64,000 nt of DNA from the NCBI GenBank assembly GCA_963070105.1, contig OY718807.1:1751001-1815000 (forward strand). Direction: 5' to 3'. Source of the DNA: Litomosoides sigmodontis. Taxonomy: Eukaryota > Nematoda > Chromadorea > Rhabditida > Onchocercidae. This document shows, one piece after another, positions 1 through 13,162 of the stretch. The notes below the pieces were generated by a model. The model worked only from the letters and a program-made list of their open reading frames with translations. It was not told where the DNA came from and did no database searches. Each line of letters begins with the position of its first letter. Position 1 is the first letter of the stretch. The position numbers were made by a program, and so were the translations under genes.

Positions 1-2117
1 GCACTTTTCGAAATTTTTATGGTTGTTCATTTAAATTCTGGTTTTTTTCCCTTCAAAATGACGTTTGATAGAAAAGAAAAGCGAAAAACGAAAGAGGCTT
101 ACGAATGAGAGTTATGAGAATTAAGTAGTGATAGTTTACTTATATATATTTATGTATATATATACATTCACTATACATTCACAAATTTGAATATTCTCCC
201 AATTGGTCCTATCAACTCTATCATTGCTTAATGATAGCTGTTTTTTTGTTGTTTGAATATTATGAATTTAATTGATTGTACGGATCGCATCATCGAATGT
301 ATGACATACATTTAAGGAAGATCACGTTTACTTATGCGTTTTACCTCAGCAAACACTTCATCTGAGGTCTTACATGAGGGCAAACTTTGAAATTCTAACC
401 ATCAATGCGAAAAGTAAATGCCATAAATGCCTAAATATTTTTTCGCTATGCTAATTTACAATAACGTTATTGAAAGTTGAAAGTTTTCGAAACTATTAGA
501 TACGAATCATGCGAATCTAATTTAATTAATTATTGCATAACAGTAATGAAATACTTAAAAGTAATTAGGTAGTTTTAAAATTCAAGAAAAATACTTGCAT
601 TATTCCTTAAATTATGCTGAACAAACACTCCACTAACTAATCAATTTTTTAGCATTTTGAGAAAATGAAAGTAAAAATTGTACTTGACTAAATGGGAAGG
701 ATTTTACTGTTACTTCATTCATCATAGCTTTTGAGCTAGGACCGTCAATGAATGAAATATTCAAATTTCGTCAAAGGCAAAACTTCTGAGAGAAGCAGCA
801 GCACAAAGTGATGAGAGTAAAATAAGAAATTATCAAATTTTGCTAATTTCATCAGAAAATTCTCTTTTCCTGCTTTTTTTTCAATAAAAAAAAGAAACAA
901 TCTATCACAAGTGCACGGGAAAACAAAAGAAGACATTTCAGGAGACAAAAGGCATGATCGTTTGAGAGTTAAAAGTTCCCTTACTTACTAGGCATTTTTG
1001 GTTTCTCAAGGAAAATCCAACTTAATCCAATTCATCCCACACCCCCAACAACCCATGAAATTGATCTGTGCAAAAGCTTCGCTACTTTCTTCCCTTAAAA
1101 AAAGGAAAAAAAACATTCTGAAAAATAAAATTATAAAAATGAAACAAAAAAAAAAGCAAATTTCTTCATTTCCTTCCTCTTCCCTTCTTTCTTTCCTTCC
1201 AAAACTAACAGAAGAATTATATCAATAAATAGTAACAACAAGCAGCAGAAAAAAAAATACTACCGAAACTTTCCATAACTAGCAGCAGTAAGTAAAACGA
1301 AAAAATTCAAAAAAACCGCATTTTTTTCTTTATAATCGATTTTTTCTCTCTCTCTCTCTACTTTCTCTTTTTACTTTCACAAATATACTTTTCATTTTAC
1401 TTTTACACTCTTCACAAACGCGTAGTTTTATTTTTATTATCGTACTACTTCTTTTTTTTTTTGTTGTTTCATTTTTGATTTGTTGAGAGAACGATGAGAG
1501 GGGGGAGGGAAGGGAAATAGTTGAAGCAACAATTTTTTTTTGCTAAGAAAAAGAAAAAAGGATAAAATTTAAAGAGAAAATTATTTAATGGAAGCTTATC
1601 TTCCTCTCTTTCTCTCTCTCTCTCATTCTTTCTTTCGTTGCTTCTTTCTTTTTTTTCTTGATTGCTTTTCAAAACTGATCTCGTGACTGTTTAAACTTTC
1701 AAAAATCGAAATTTCTTTGGATGAACTCAATGAATGGATGAGTGACAATCAATCATTGCAGTTATTTTCATTTCATTGAGAAGAAATTTTTCTTTTCTTT
1801 TTAAGCTGTTCTATTTTTAGCACCTAAATTGTTTGGATAATTGACGTTATCATCAGATGCATTCAGCGATGCTAGAAAGCAATTGATAAAAGTTAGCTTT
1901 CATCAGCAATCCATGCTGCCAGCCGAGTGAGTGCTATCAGTTGCAAGTTCACTTCTCTTTCTGTTTCCCATCCCTTAGATGATAGGTGCAAGTGAGAGAG
2001 TGCTTGAAATAGAAATGATTTAATTAATTGATGAGCAATTTAACGCGTAAATATTATTGAAGAGAGACATACATTGCAATGTAAGGGGTGAAAAAATTTG
2101 CTATAAATAAAGGTTGA

Positions 2118-2165
<48 letters not shown>

Positions 2166-4341
2166 AAGTGCGTCCTACATTTTCTCAGAAATAGCAGCTG
2201 TGGTATGCACAAATTTTCCATCTAAATGTTACTTTCCATTTGAATTACATTTTTTGTTTTTTGATAAATGCTAGGAAACTATCTTCGCTGATGTTAATTC
2301 CTCAAATTTCCACTTAGTGGATTTTAATTAATTGCTAAAATTCAATTTACAGAAAAATTTTTAACTTAAATATTGGTCATTCATGCATTTGTGCTCTCAA
2401 AATTTTCACTAAACGGAAAATGTGTAATTTTGCGGAATGTATTTTGAGTCCGTGGAAGGAATGAAAAGCTTTCCAGGTACGATGAGTTGATGATTATTTA
2501 GGTTGCTAAAATAATGAAACAAAATTAAAATGCATCTATCACAACCTCTCTTTTGTCGAGGAACTCATCTCTCTGTGGAAGCAGCTGCGCTGTTAGCTAC
2601 CAAAATAAGTAAAATGAAACTAGCGCGTCTGATAATTCATTAAAAAACTTCGCTCTTCCACCAGTTGAAAAAAGATAGTTTAGTAAATTTAGATCACAAC
2701 TTCAGTAAGCGTACTCTTCGCATAAAATTTGAATATAATTTCACTTTTTGAATAATTTTGCGACATTTAATTTCATCTTATCTTTCGTCATCGTTTTTTG
2801 TTTTGTTGGAAGAAAACCGATAATTAGTGTGTTCATGCGTTAGCGAAATTAATCGCTCCTGAAATTGCTATAAACGAAACGGATGGTGAAAGATGAAAGA
2901 GCAGCTTGCTACATAGCTAAGCTATCATCACATCATGTAAATTCATTAGAGAGATGACGGAAGAGCGAGAGTAATATCATTCATTCCAGGTTTACAACCT
3001 GGAAAATGTAAACCAGCGTGACGTGATTCAGGTCTGTCAATCAAAAAGAGCGGAAGCATGTCGGCCTTACTGCCTATCCTCTACGCACCTCACCTTGCAT
3101 CCCACGCGATCAGCGGTGAACGACCAAAGGAGACCGACCGCTCTACCATACAGCACCCCTACACTCCTACCGATCTCCACCCACTACTCCAACTGCTTCT
3201 TCCTCTCTCTCTCTCTCTCTATCTCCAGCTAACGCTCCTCCTATCTATCTAGCTATCTATCAAGTATGTCTGTCTGCGTATGTGCATGTGTGCGTGTGCG
3301 TGAAGGAGGAGTGCCGTCGGAGTCCGATCGTTCCTTCCTTTTTTCTCCTTTCTAAATTTGTCATCAGTTCACTTTCGGTTTCTTTTTTCTTTTTTTTTTG
3401 TTATTAATGTTATGTCTATTTTAACTGCTCCGCTCGCTACGCTACTGACTTTTTCCGTGAATTTGACGTGGCGTCTCCTGCTGTTGTGTTAATGTGTGCT
3501 CTTACGTTTCCCAACTTTTTGATAGTATCTGTTAGCTGAGCATAATTGTGCTTATCTGATAGTTTAACGGTGTTACGCCTAATTTGATAGTGCATCGTGA
3601 TCACGCGCATTTAATATTTTACTTTTACTTTTCGAAATTGAACTGTACCACAATCCCTGATTATTTTACTTTCTCAGCTTGTTTGCATTTTAATTTCATT
3701 ATACGTGAGAAATTTAGTTGCAAAATATTTTACGTCACTTATTTCAGTTAAATTTGTCTGAATGACAGTGTAGCGCCTAATCATTTAGGTTTTGTTAATT
3801 AATTTACTGTATAATTTGAGTATTTTGCCTCTGCTAAACTCTGCCGAGTGCATCTCTCCCTCTCTCTCATCTACCACTATCCAAACATTATGCACTAATG
3901 GGAATGGAAAGAGAGTTATTTTCCCTCATTCATCCCACAAGCCAAAACGTGTGCGTGTGCGTGTGCGTGTACGTTTCTATTCACGTTTTTCAGAAATCTC
4001 ATTTTTCAGCGTTATTTCTCTGTTCTCGACTTCTTTGTTGTTACTCCTCACTTGCCAATGTAACGGTCACTAATGCAAACTGGAGAGGCAATCTCGAAAA
4101 GGTGAATAAAATTAAGGACTAATAACTGGATGAAATTCATCGAAATTTCTATGTGCCGAAAAGATGCCATAAAAAATCTACTTAAATACATTAATGGCAT
4201 TTTTCATGTCGCCTCTGGGATCCGAAACGGACTGATATTCGGTTACTAATGATATTTCAATTGATTGTTTGGCTAATAATTGCAGGAATAAGCTAAACTG
4301 TATGGTCGAAACTTAAAATTATAGAGAATTTTATAGTTATT
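1..4341. other. Upstream region of the HDAC gene, no coding gene seen
   Basis: No open frame here looks like a conserved protein. Most of the stretch is A+T-rich with homopolymer runs and a GA microsatellite at 2121-2163. Bases 3000-3330 are clearly richer in G+C and pyrimidines, with a CT run near 3204-3222 followed by GT/GC steps, so this could be a promoter or 5' UTR zone for the + strand HDAC gene. A TTGCAG acceptor ends at 4285, 56 bases before the HDAC start codon. It could be a cis acceptor for a 5' UTR exon or a spliced-leader acceptor. Neither use can be proved from sequence. Confidence 0.5.
2121..2163. repeat. (GA)n microsatellite
   Basis: An almost perfect run of about 21 GA dinucleotides in the upstream region of the HDAC gene. 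Similar GA/CT tracts recur across the window. Confidence 0.95.
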
Positions 4342-7300
4342 ATGGAAAATCAACAACAGCCTTACACGACAGTCACGGTAGAAGGTCCTTCAGCAATGAG
4401 AATAGTGACAGATTCGGTCGACGAAGAACAGTTAGCTGTTCTTCAACAAGTATCTATTTCTATTAAATTTTTTTGTTAGAATTAATTCATTAAATAAACT
4501 TCGTGATCAATAATTTATCCATGTTCTTCCTGAGGAATGGCTCTGTGTTACGACAACTTAACATCTTAGATAACACTTGCAATATGAGCGAATGTAAAAA
4601 AAAGGATGAGCTTTTCTCTCCCATGTTGTACTATCTGTTTAATAACAAATAAGGAATCTTCAGTGTGTGTTTTCATAATCATTTCAAACCGGAAAATCAT
4701 ATATAGAAATGCTAAAATCATTAGTTTCCTGTGCTACTTATAGTTTAATCAGCAAATGTGCTATTTGCAGATATATCAGCAGAAGCAGGTCGAACTCTTG
4801 TCACAGTATCAACAAGCACAAACAAACCTTGCGATGCAACATCTCACCTACTTTCAAGCTCTTCAAACATCTCAGCAACAGAAGCAGCAACAGCAGTCTT
4901 TGCGTGATACCAAAGCACCGGAGCAAACAAGTTCCATAAGCACTGTGGACATTTCAGAAGATAGTGATACGCAAATGTCTCCATCTACTAAAGACTGTGC
5001 AGGGTTGAGAAGCAAACGGTAACGATTTTGTCACAGCTCAACTGACTGGTAGAGGATATGGTCTGTAGAAAATGAGCAGCTCAGAAATTAAATATTTTTG
5101 AAGTAGGTTAAAATTCCAAACACTTCTTCCAGTTCTTATTCTGGTAGCGGACAAACAATTTCCCAGCTAACAAAGGACCGTCTAAAAACGATGATCACTA
5201 GTAAAATGAATCGTATTCGCTCAGAGAGCAGCAGTGTACTGCAAGCGACAACGTCGACAGTTTGGACGACATCTTCTGCATCGAGCACTACAAATTCAGG
5301 TACAACTCCACTTCGTGATCATTTTTCTTTCAGCAATTCACTTACATCACCAGTATTTGGATATTATAGTAGGAAATGGCTGAAGAATACTACTATTTGT
5401 AATCTATAACTTATTGTTTAATTTCCATTTTTAATAAATTGAAAGCAATTCGGGAAAGGGCATTTAGGATTATATTGTAGTTGTCATATTATAAGCTGGT
5501 TGTACACTGTTTTATTTTATTTTTGAAACATTATTTAACTTCCTGAAACCAACCTTCAAGTTTGAGTGGGCTACAATAATTTGGGTCTATTTTTGACTTG
5601 CGACTTTAGCTTAGAAAGCTTAATGTTTCTAAAAATATCCATTAAAATGATTATAGAAAAATGTACACTTTATAGCTTCGTGGTCCAGTTGCATGGAAGG
5701 GCAAACCTCACAGCAGCCGCATGCAGGTTCAGTACAGGCACCGATTGCAGTTTCATCACTACATTTTGAACCCTACTACATTCCTTCCACGATGCATGCT
5801 GTACACGGAATGTTACAACCATCGGACTATCAGCTACGCAAAGTAAGTAGTGAACCGAATTTGAAAATGCGAATTCGTGCAAAACTCCTCAATAAAAGTG
5901 CTGGCCCGCTGCAATCCCAAAGCAGCGCCTTTACATTCACACAGCTAGCCTCTCAAAGGTACTTTTTCGACAACATTTACTTTTTTTACATTTTATTGCA
6001 TGGAAAAATTTTGTTTGTAATTTGTTGACTTCACAACTGCTTAATAAAAAATCAAAATAAAATACTTTAAGCTTTAGTTGAAGCACTTCATTCATTCTTA
6101 TCTCTATTCCTAAATTCTTTTTTGAGTGAAGAATTCAACGAAATTTCTAAAAAGTGTTCTTGCTATGTTTTTAAATATTTTTTTATTCGTTTGCAGCGAT
6201 GCACCGATGGATACTGATTTTGGCGGTAGTTCATCTTCTGCTGATTCACCTACTACACTGCTAACGACACCTCCTCATTTGATGATTTCTTCGCCATCTT
6301 TACCGAATCTTGCTTCACCGGCCCAGATACCAATGGATATGTCGGCGTTGCTTGCACAAGCTCTGTATTCACCGTTCTTTTCAATGCCATCACTTATTGC
6401 GAATAACCCGTTGCAACCGTCATTCTCAATGGTTGAGTCAGGACTTGATTCAAGTAGTACGCTAAGTGGTTAGCCACTGCTAACACTTTTTTGATAATAT
6501 TGTTTATGACTTAAGTTTCCTAATATGTAAACGATAGTTTCAATTTTTGTTTCACCCACTACGTTTTCCTTCACTTTATTTTTTCATTTGTTTTTTAAAA
6601 CATATTTTGTAATTATCTGAATATGGCGTTACTTTTTAGGGGCAGTGCGTCAACCAATGAAGTTTGATACTCGAAATCAAAATACACTATTGCCGCTCGG
6701 TGGTTATCCGTCTCTGCTGAAGCAACAATTGCGTGATTTAGTACTGAGGCGAAAGTCTTTGGTTCGTGAGGAGCCGGAAGATGAAGCAGCTTTTGAGGCG
6801 CAACTTTTATTACGCTTGCAAAGTGGATCAGCAGTGAATACACAACTGAAAACAGGTATTTTCAGAAAAGCCAAGAGTATTACTGTTTTTAATTATGGCC
6901 CTTTAATCAGGTTTCCTAAATCGTGAATGAATGTTAACATGCAACACAACAGCTCTTTGGATTGTCATTGTTCTGTAGCTGAAGCGTTTGAATATACTAA
7001 AACGCAAAATAAAACAAGTATAATTCTTCATTTGCAAACAGTTTACTGGCTTCTTAATCACTCTGCCCTATTTCTATTAAAATGTGAAAAGCTTCGTCTA
7101 AATTTAAATCTGCTAAGCAACAATTAATTGGGTTTAAACAAGAGGCATTGCTTGCTGTTGTGGTGTAATTTTGCTCACTTTAGGTTTGGTATATGATCCA
7201 GCAATGGCGAGGCATCAGTGCTTTTGCGGCAACAATAACAATCATGTAGAACACGGCGAACGTGTGCAGTCGATTTGGTCAAGGTTACAGGAACGTGGTT

Positions 7301-9705
7301 TGGTTGAGAAATGTGAACGGGTATTTGCTCGTAAAGCACCGCTAGAAATGTTGAGAACCGTTCATGCCGCAACATACGTTACTTTCTTTGCAGTATCGCC
7401 GACGGCTTGTCTCAAAGTAAGTTGTTGAATGTTGTGGAGTCTAAATGTAAACAAGATAAAACTAGCATAATTTTGCAATTTGTATTGCTAGATATAATTT
7501 CTGCCGAACTTTAATGGTGAGTCCTCCGATTACCATGTCGATACGCTTAAGCACGTACTAAGATTTCTAATTCTTCGAGAGGTAAGTGTATTAAAAAATG
7601 GTTTCAGCCTAAAATCGAGCTTTCTTTTCAGATGGAACCTTCACAGTTACCTGTGAAAAGTTTTGTGCAACTTTCTTGTGGTGGTATCGGGGTAGATTCA
7701 GACACCTATTTCAATGATGCTTCAACGCAGTTAGCAGCACGGATTGCTGTTGGTTCTTTGGCTGAGCTATCAGTGCAGGTGCTTTTGTTTTTTTTTTTAA
7801 GAAAAGGAGTATTTTAATACATATTGCTAGAACAAGTGAGGGGCATTGAGTAAGTCAATTTTGTTTTTACTTGTTGAAATTATATTTCGAAGAAAGCTTT
7901 ATGTTTTTATAAAATTGAAATTCAATTTGTAACTGAAAGTGCACATAGGTAGCAGAATCAAGACTACGAAATGGGTTTGCATGTATAAGACCTCCAGGAC
8001 ATCATGCTGAATATAATCAGGCAATGGGCTTTTGCTTTTTGAATAATGTTGCAATTACTGTCAAATATCTACAACAGGTACTTTTTCTATGAAAGCGCAT
8101 TGAGGTTTCCTTTTAACAATAATGCACTTTGATTGGTTATGGTCATTTCTGTTTTTATTTTGATCATTTTGGTTGAAATCTTTAATATTAATTGTTGCGT
8201 TCAAATTTCGTGCATAGTTTGTGGAAGCATTTACGCTTGTAAATGTGCATCTTTTTTATCAGTTAGTTATAATTTAGCGGTGTGCTGAGCAGTGTTCGCG
8301 AGTAGCAATAATTGATTGGGATGTTCATCACGGCAACGGTACGCAGAGTTGCTTTGAAGCTGATCCTTCAGTGCTTTATTTATCACTTCATCGTCATGAC
8401 AACGGCAACTTTTTTCCAGGTACTGGAGCCGTTACTGAGGTTAGTTCTATCATTAGAAAAGGTTGTTCAAAGAGTAGAACATTTTTCTCATTTCATGCTA
8501 TCCAGTATTTTCACTGCTTCATTTCTTCAGTTTGGTAGCTTTTTTTATGGTAATAATGCAACTGGTAAATGTAGACTATGAGTTTTGCTGATAAAATAAT
8601 TACAAATTTATTGTACTTGGACTTATAAAATCTATTATTCTAGGTAGGTGTTGGACCGGGTAAAGGTTATACGGTGAATATACCATTTTCGGGCGAAATG
8701 ATGGATGATGCTGATTATTTGGCGGCATGGCGTGTTATTGTTGCGCCTATATTAAATCAATTCAAACCGACGTTTATCATTGTTTCAGCTGGCTTCGACG
8801 CCGCGTGTGGACATTCTCAAGCTCTTGGAGGGTATTATCTCTTCATAAGATAGAATTTACATGCTGATTCCTGCGCAAAAAATAAATTCGAAAAGTAACT
8901 GAATTACTTTTGAATGAAAGGATTTTTGAAGTTTACTAAATAACATTCAGATTGTTTTGTTGATTTCATTTTCTTTTGTAGATATAACTTGTCGCCGCAG
9001 TTGTTTGGCTACTTTACACGACAGCTAATGAATTACGCTGGTGGGCGTGTTGTGCTTGCCTTGGAGGGTGGCTACGATCTTAATGCTATATCAGATTCGG
9101 CTGAAGAATGTGTTAAGGTTGGTCCCCATCGTATTTATTTTTATGCTGTTTTGCTTATTGAAGAAAAAGCTTTGTTGCTTATTTAAATTTAGGTCCAGTA
9201 ATTTTCTCGGTTAAAATACTTGGTGTATTGTAGGCATTATGTGGTGAAAGTCCTGAAACTACCGGAAAATTGAGTGATAAATCTTTGAATGCATTTCCCA
9301 AACAAAGTGCACAGGAGACAATACAGAAGGTTTGGTTTTGCATAATTTTTCTCTTGATCACTGCGGTAAACTAGTTCTTTTAGGCATTAAAGCATATTTG
9401 ACCGTATCTGCTATAATTTCTCGTTGGTATAGCTTGCTGAAAACTTCGATTTAAAGATGAAAAGCCAAGGAAAAGATATATCTTGCAATGGAACAGAAAA
9501 TGAAGATGCTTGTGTTGAAACTGATGTAGTAAAAATTTTTTCGTACGTTGAGACAATACTACCTATGGTATTTTCTGCTTTTATACTTTAGGTAATTGCC
9601 ATTCATAAAAAGCATTGGCCATCGTTGACAGCTGCGCAGGGTATTGGTAGCAGTGAACTTCAATGGAAGGCAGTGGCACAAAAATTTGCTTCTCTTTCTG
9701 TTTGA
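4342..9705 (+). CDS. hda-4: Class IIa histone deacetylase (HDA-4/HDAC4-like)
   Basis: Predicted exons: 4342-4449, 4771-5018, 5133-5299, 5676-5958, 6197-6468, 6640-6855, 7184-7416, 7632-7778, 7949-8077, 8293-8439, 8644-8831, 8982-9117, 9234-9329, 9433-9525 (optional), 9592-9705. Phases agree throughout, giving about 858 aa, close to the length I recall for C. elegans HDA-4. Class IIa enzymes are nuclear-cytoplasmic shuttling corepressors that bind MEF2. Residues 37-75 are glutamine-rich. [14 protein letters not shown] helix in exon 3 sits where the MEF2-binding helix is expected. [11 protein letters not shown] (about 228-238) is the classic CaMK/14-3-3 phosphosite, followed by a basic nuclear-localisation stretch. 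RRKS at 396-399 may be a second site. The catalytic domain starts near 432, with a structural zinc set (CFCG, H, later SCGG). It carries RPPGHH (H576, H577), metal ligands D611, H613 and D702, and EGGYDL with the catalytic tyrosine Y744. The start is the first Met in frame; an alternative upstream exon is possible. Confidence 0.93.
7492..7581 (+). other. Candidate poison exon inside the HDAC gene
   Basis: This 90-nt stretch in the intron 7417-7631 is flanked by GCTAG and by GGTAAGTG, both usable splice signals. It is exactly 30 codons in the phase of its neighbours. Its second codon is TAA, and the remaining 28 codons are open. The mature protein is best explained by skipping it, since exon 7 ends in CLK and exon 8 starts [11 protein letters not shown], matching my recall of C. 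elegans HDA-4. Inclusion would truncate the deacetylase domain. It may also be chance. Confidence 0.35.
9433..9528 (+). other. Optional cassette exon near the HDAC C-terminus
   Basis: The segment is bounded by TGGTATAG and by a double donor GTAGTA, which allows 93 or 96 nt, both in frame. It encodes a hydrophilic insert beginning [12 protein letters not shown] and ending CVETD or CVETDV. Skipping it joins ETIQK directly to [10 protein letters not shown], the arrangement expected from other class IIa enzymes. It therefore looks like a lineage-specific optional exon. Confidence 0.5.
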
Positions 9706-9834
9706 ATGAAAAAGCGTTTCTTTCAATAACTTGTTCAGGTTTCATTTTCGAATTTAAAAATATGTTCGGTTTGTTTTTATCTGCCTATAATGTGATTTCC
9801 AGCATATGAATATGAATCATTCAGATTTTGTAGT

Positions 9835-9840
9835 AATAAA
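9835..9840 (+). terminator. Poly(A) signal of the HDAC gene
   Basis: AATAAA lies 130 bases after the HDAC stop codon. It is the first canonical hexamer in the expected range. Confidence 0.5.
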
Positions 9841-12800
9841 ATTGCTTCTGTCTAAAGATGTTAAGGAGGGAGGAGAGAATGGTCAGCCTTATAACAGGGC
9901 TTTTTCTTTTTAAGAAATCGTGAATTATTTAAATGTGCATTTGCGGTTTTATTGAATTCGGGATTGATTTATTCTCCCGAAGTGTCGAGGATAATATTTT
10001 TAAGATCTCACTTACTCGAAAAGAAGCTGAAAGCGGTATGCACTTGATGATATTAGCTGCACCATTCTTCTGTCAGGTTTTTTGTAACTATTGACACTAT
10101 TGTGCAACGTTTTCATCATAGGGGTGGATATTCATTTGTTCTCTAAAAAAAATTTCTCCTGTCCAGATTTATTCCAGGATTTTGGTCTGGGACCTGCCTT
10201 TTTAGAATGCTCGAATAAAATTGATTGATTATTGGAGGTTACAAAGATGAAGGGTATCAGTAATTAGGAAAGTGCATTTTGAGGTAATCTCTTTTTGCTT
10301 TTTCACATTTCTCCATCTTGTTGTTTTTCATACTGGTTCGTGTGTGGAATTTGAATAATTACGTGTTGCACAAAGAATGTTATTTTGGGGATGGAGGAGA
10401 TCCATTTTGCTTCTCCGGTAATCATGAACTTTCAATTAGTTTATAATTTCAAAAATAGGTTTGTTCGTTTTAAATTTTGACACATTTTTCTGAAAGGAAT
10501 TATGAGTTGAAAGTTAAATTCAGTCTAGAAAACAATTATACTTGTTCATTCAGTGAATTTGGGATTGGTTGGTGTTCTCGTTCTTGAAATTGAAAGCAAA
10601 CTAGTTTATAACTTTAGCCTCCTTGACTACGAATGATAAACGGGTATGTCTGTTCGCACAACAGTTATAATATTGCATTTATTTGGATACTGTTATTGTT
10701 TAAATTTGCTTTGCTATCTTATTTTTCACTGATGTGATTGATTTGTGACATTTTATTTGTAATCAGTGATAATTGTCGGTATGTTTGATGACAAGCAGTG
10801 ATGGTTCTGCATTAGTTTGATAATATGATTGGTTTATATGTGTAGCAAGTTGTACTCTGATTCAAGTTGGATCATTGAAACTTTTTATTTTACGTCATAA
10901 CAAAAATGGAAATAAAGCATTGTATGTTATTTATTAGTGAACTACCAATAACAATATAGTTATTAAAAATCAGTTAATTAAATATAAAAAATGTGATCAC
11001 TAATTGATACCAATGTGCTGCAACTAGTTTTACTGATTCAATCAATTCTTGGTAGGATTTAAATTTGTATAATGATAATGGATGGTAACCATGGTAGTTC
11101 TAATTGATATGATTTATGCTCTCAATAACATACATTTAATATATAAAAAGTTAAGTAAGCAATGATATTTTAATAAGAATGAATGAACCAACTACATTTT
11201 GTTGAAATAAATTTAACTCGAAATAAGCTTAGATTACAATACCTCTTAATCTACCACCGATAGCTTGAATCAAGCGAGTCATCAAGTTGTTAGCAACGAT
11301 TAGTACTCATTTGTGGCAACAATTAGAGTGAAAAAAAATTGGAAATATTGTGAGCTTTGGTTTCATTGTGGATAATGAAAATAGCGAAGTGCTTGAACCC
11401 CCTAATTTATGCGCAAGCACTATGAATTGATGAGTGATCTGAAACAAATAAAAAATGAGGAAGTGATGAGATAACTTCTTGGATGCTCAGAAAGCATAAG
11501 TTAGAAGGCTAAAATTATCAGTTAAGACTTTGATGTTTGGAAATTGAAGTGGATCATTTCAGGCGATGAATGTAAATTCTAATTCGTCATGAAGTAAACT
11601 GAACTGAAGCATTCATGAGAGCGTATTATTAATTCTTCTTTTCTAATCGTTTTCAGATACCTGCGATAATTATTAATTTAAATTTTCAATGATCTAAATA
11701 GAATTGATGAAACAGAAGAATATGATGAATGTGTAGTATTAAACATTAAAATTTAGCAATCCACATAAAAAGAGGTGATAGAACTTTAGAATTTAATTCG
11801 TGGAATAACTCTTGAACATGGTTTTTAGAAAGTTCAGGACAAAATCCTCAAAACTTGAAAGATTATAAATTTGCAGAACATACTTCCTGTTATATATCCC
11901 ATCGTTGGAGATTTCACATTGGGCGCTCATTTAATTTCTTAGCTTGTTATTACATGCGCAACTATCCCTTGGAAAGTGCTCGATGTTCCTCTTAATAAAC
12001 CTCATAGGTCGAAAATCAATTCAAACGCTAATTCATCCGATCTAGCAAGCACTGTTAATAGCTAGCAGTTATAGATAATAATTTTGAGAATTCAAAACTC
12101 TGCTGTTAATCAATTAAAAAAAAAAAGAACGTTTTTTGAAGTTTTATTTTAGCTAACGATCGAGCTAACTGTATGTTTGTCGTATTTGAAAATTTTCTTT
12201 TTTTTCCTAGCAAATTACATCTGACAATTTTTTCGCCACCCTTCGTCTCACCTTTCTAAGAAGAACTGTAAACGTTGAAAGAATGGAATTATTACCATTT
12301 CGATAATGTGATTTCATACAACAATTTTTCTTCCATCGGTGATAATTTTAAAAAATTTGATGAATCAGAGCAATAATTGATTGTATGCAAAATAATTTTG
12401 AAAGCATATCCATCCCATTAAAGACATGTCTACTTCATTGCAAGACATTTGCCGCATGAAAATCGTATAACGCGCATGTCTTCCAATTTTTATGACAGTT
12501 CGAAAAGAAGCAAAAAAAAAATTGCAAACGAAAAAGATTAGTTTTGTAAAAAAAAAAGAAAATATTGTTGAAACAGAGATATGCCGCTTTTCTCCCACTT
12601 CTATTTCCTCATTCATGTAGTGCTATAAATTCTTCTTTTTGCCCAAAATATTTTTCTTTTCAAATCAAAGAGTAATTTCGAAAAATTCAAATTCCTCAAC
12701 ACTCCAATCTCAGCATTCATTCATTCACTGATACTATTAATCAGTGAAATTTTATGCTTAAACTAGTAAGTGAGGCACATAGAAAATGCATTCTTTTTTT

Positions 12801-13162
12801 TTGGTACCAAATTCTACCGCACTTTCAATCTATCGATGCTTTCTTGATGCTTGTAAAAAGCAATAATATAGTTAAATTTTTGCTTAAATTAGGATTATTT
12901 TTTTTGTTTAATTAAAAATTCACTTCATCCTTCTGCTTCTTCATGCCCAATCCAAGTATCACCTCAACAAACATCCTCCGTTAATTCACAACACGCCTTT
13001 CTTTCCTCGTCCAAAAGATTTGAGTGTGAAAAAAATTGCTCCCAATTTTTGCATGGTAATGAGTGTTTTTGATTTTAGTTTTGCAATTTGGTGAAATCTT
13101 AAACTAATAGTTTGCCTAAGTGAAGGCTGAGGCAAATTTCATTTTCAAATTTCGGTGGGGAA
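9841..13162. other. Intergenic, A+T-rich, nothing recognised
   Basis: About 3.3 kb between the HDAC and the six-cysteine gene. Both strands were read for conserved exons with flanking splice sites and none was found. A minus frame at 12365-12616 is hydrophobic because of A/T runs and is not convincing. Regulatory DNA for the next gene may lie here. Confidence 0.5.

Noticed and set aside
3023..4122. Several + strand frames upstream of the HDAC gene
   Set aside because: They are translations of CT and GT tracts (Leu-Ser and Val-Cys/Arg-Val runs) and overlap in different frames.
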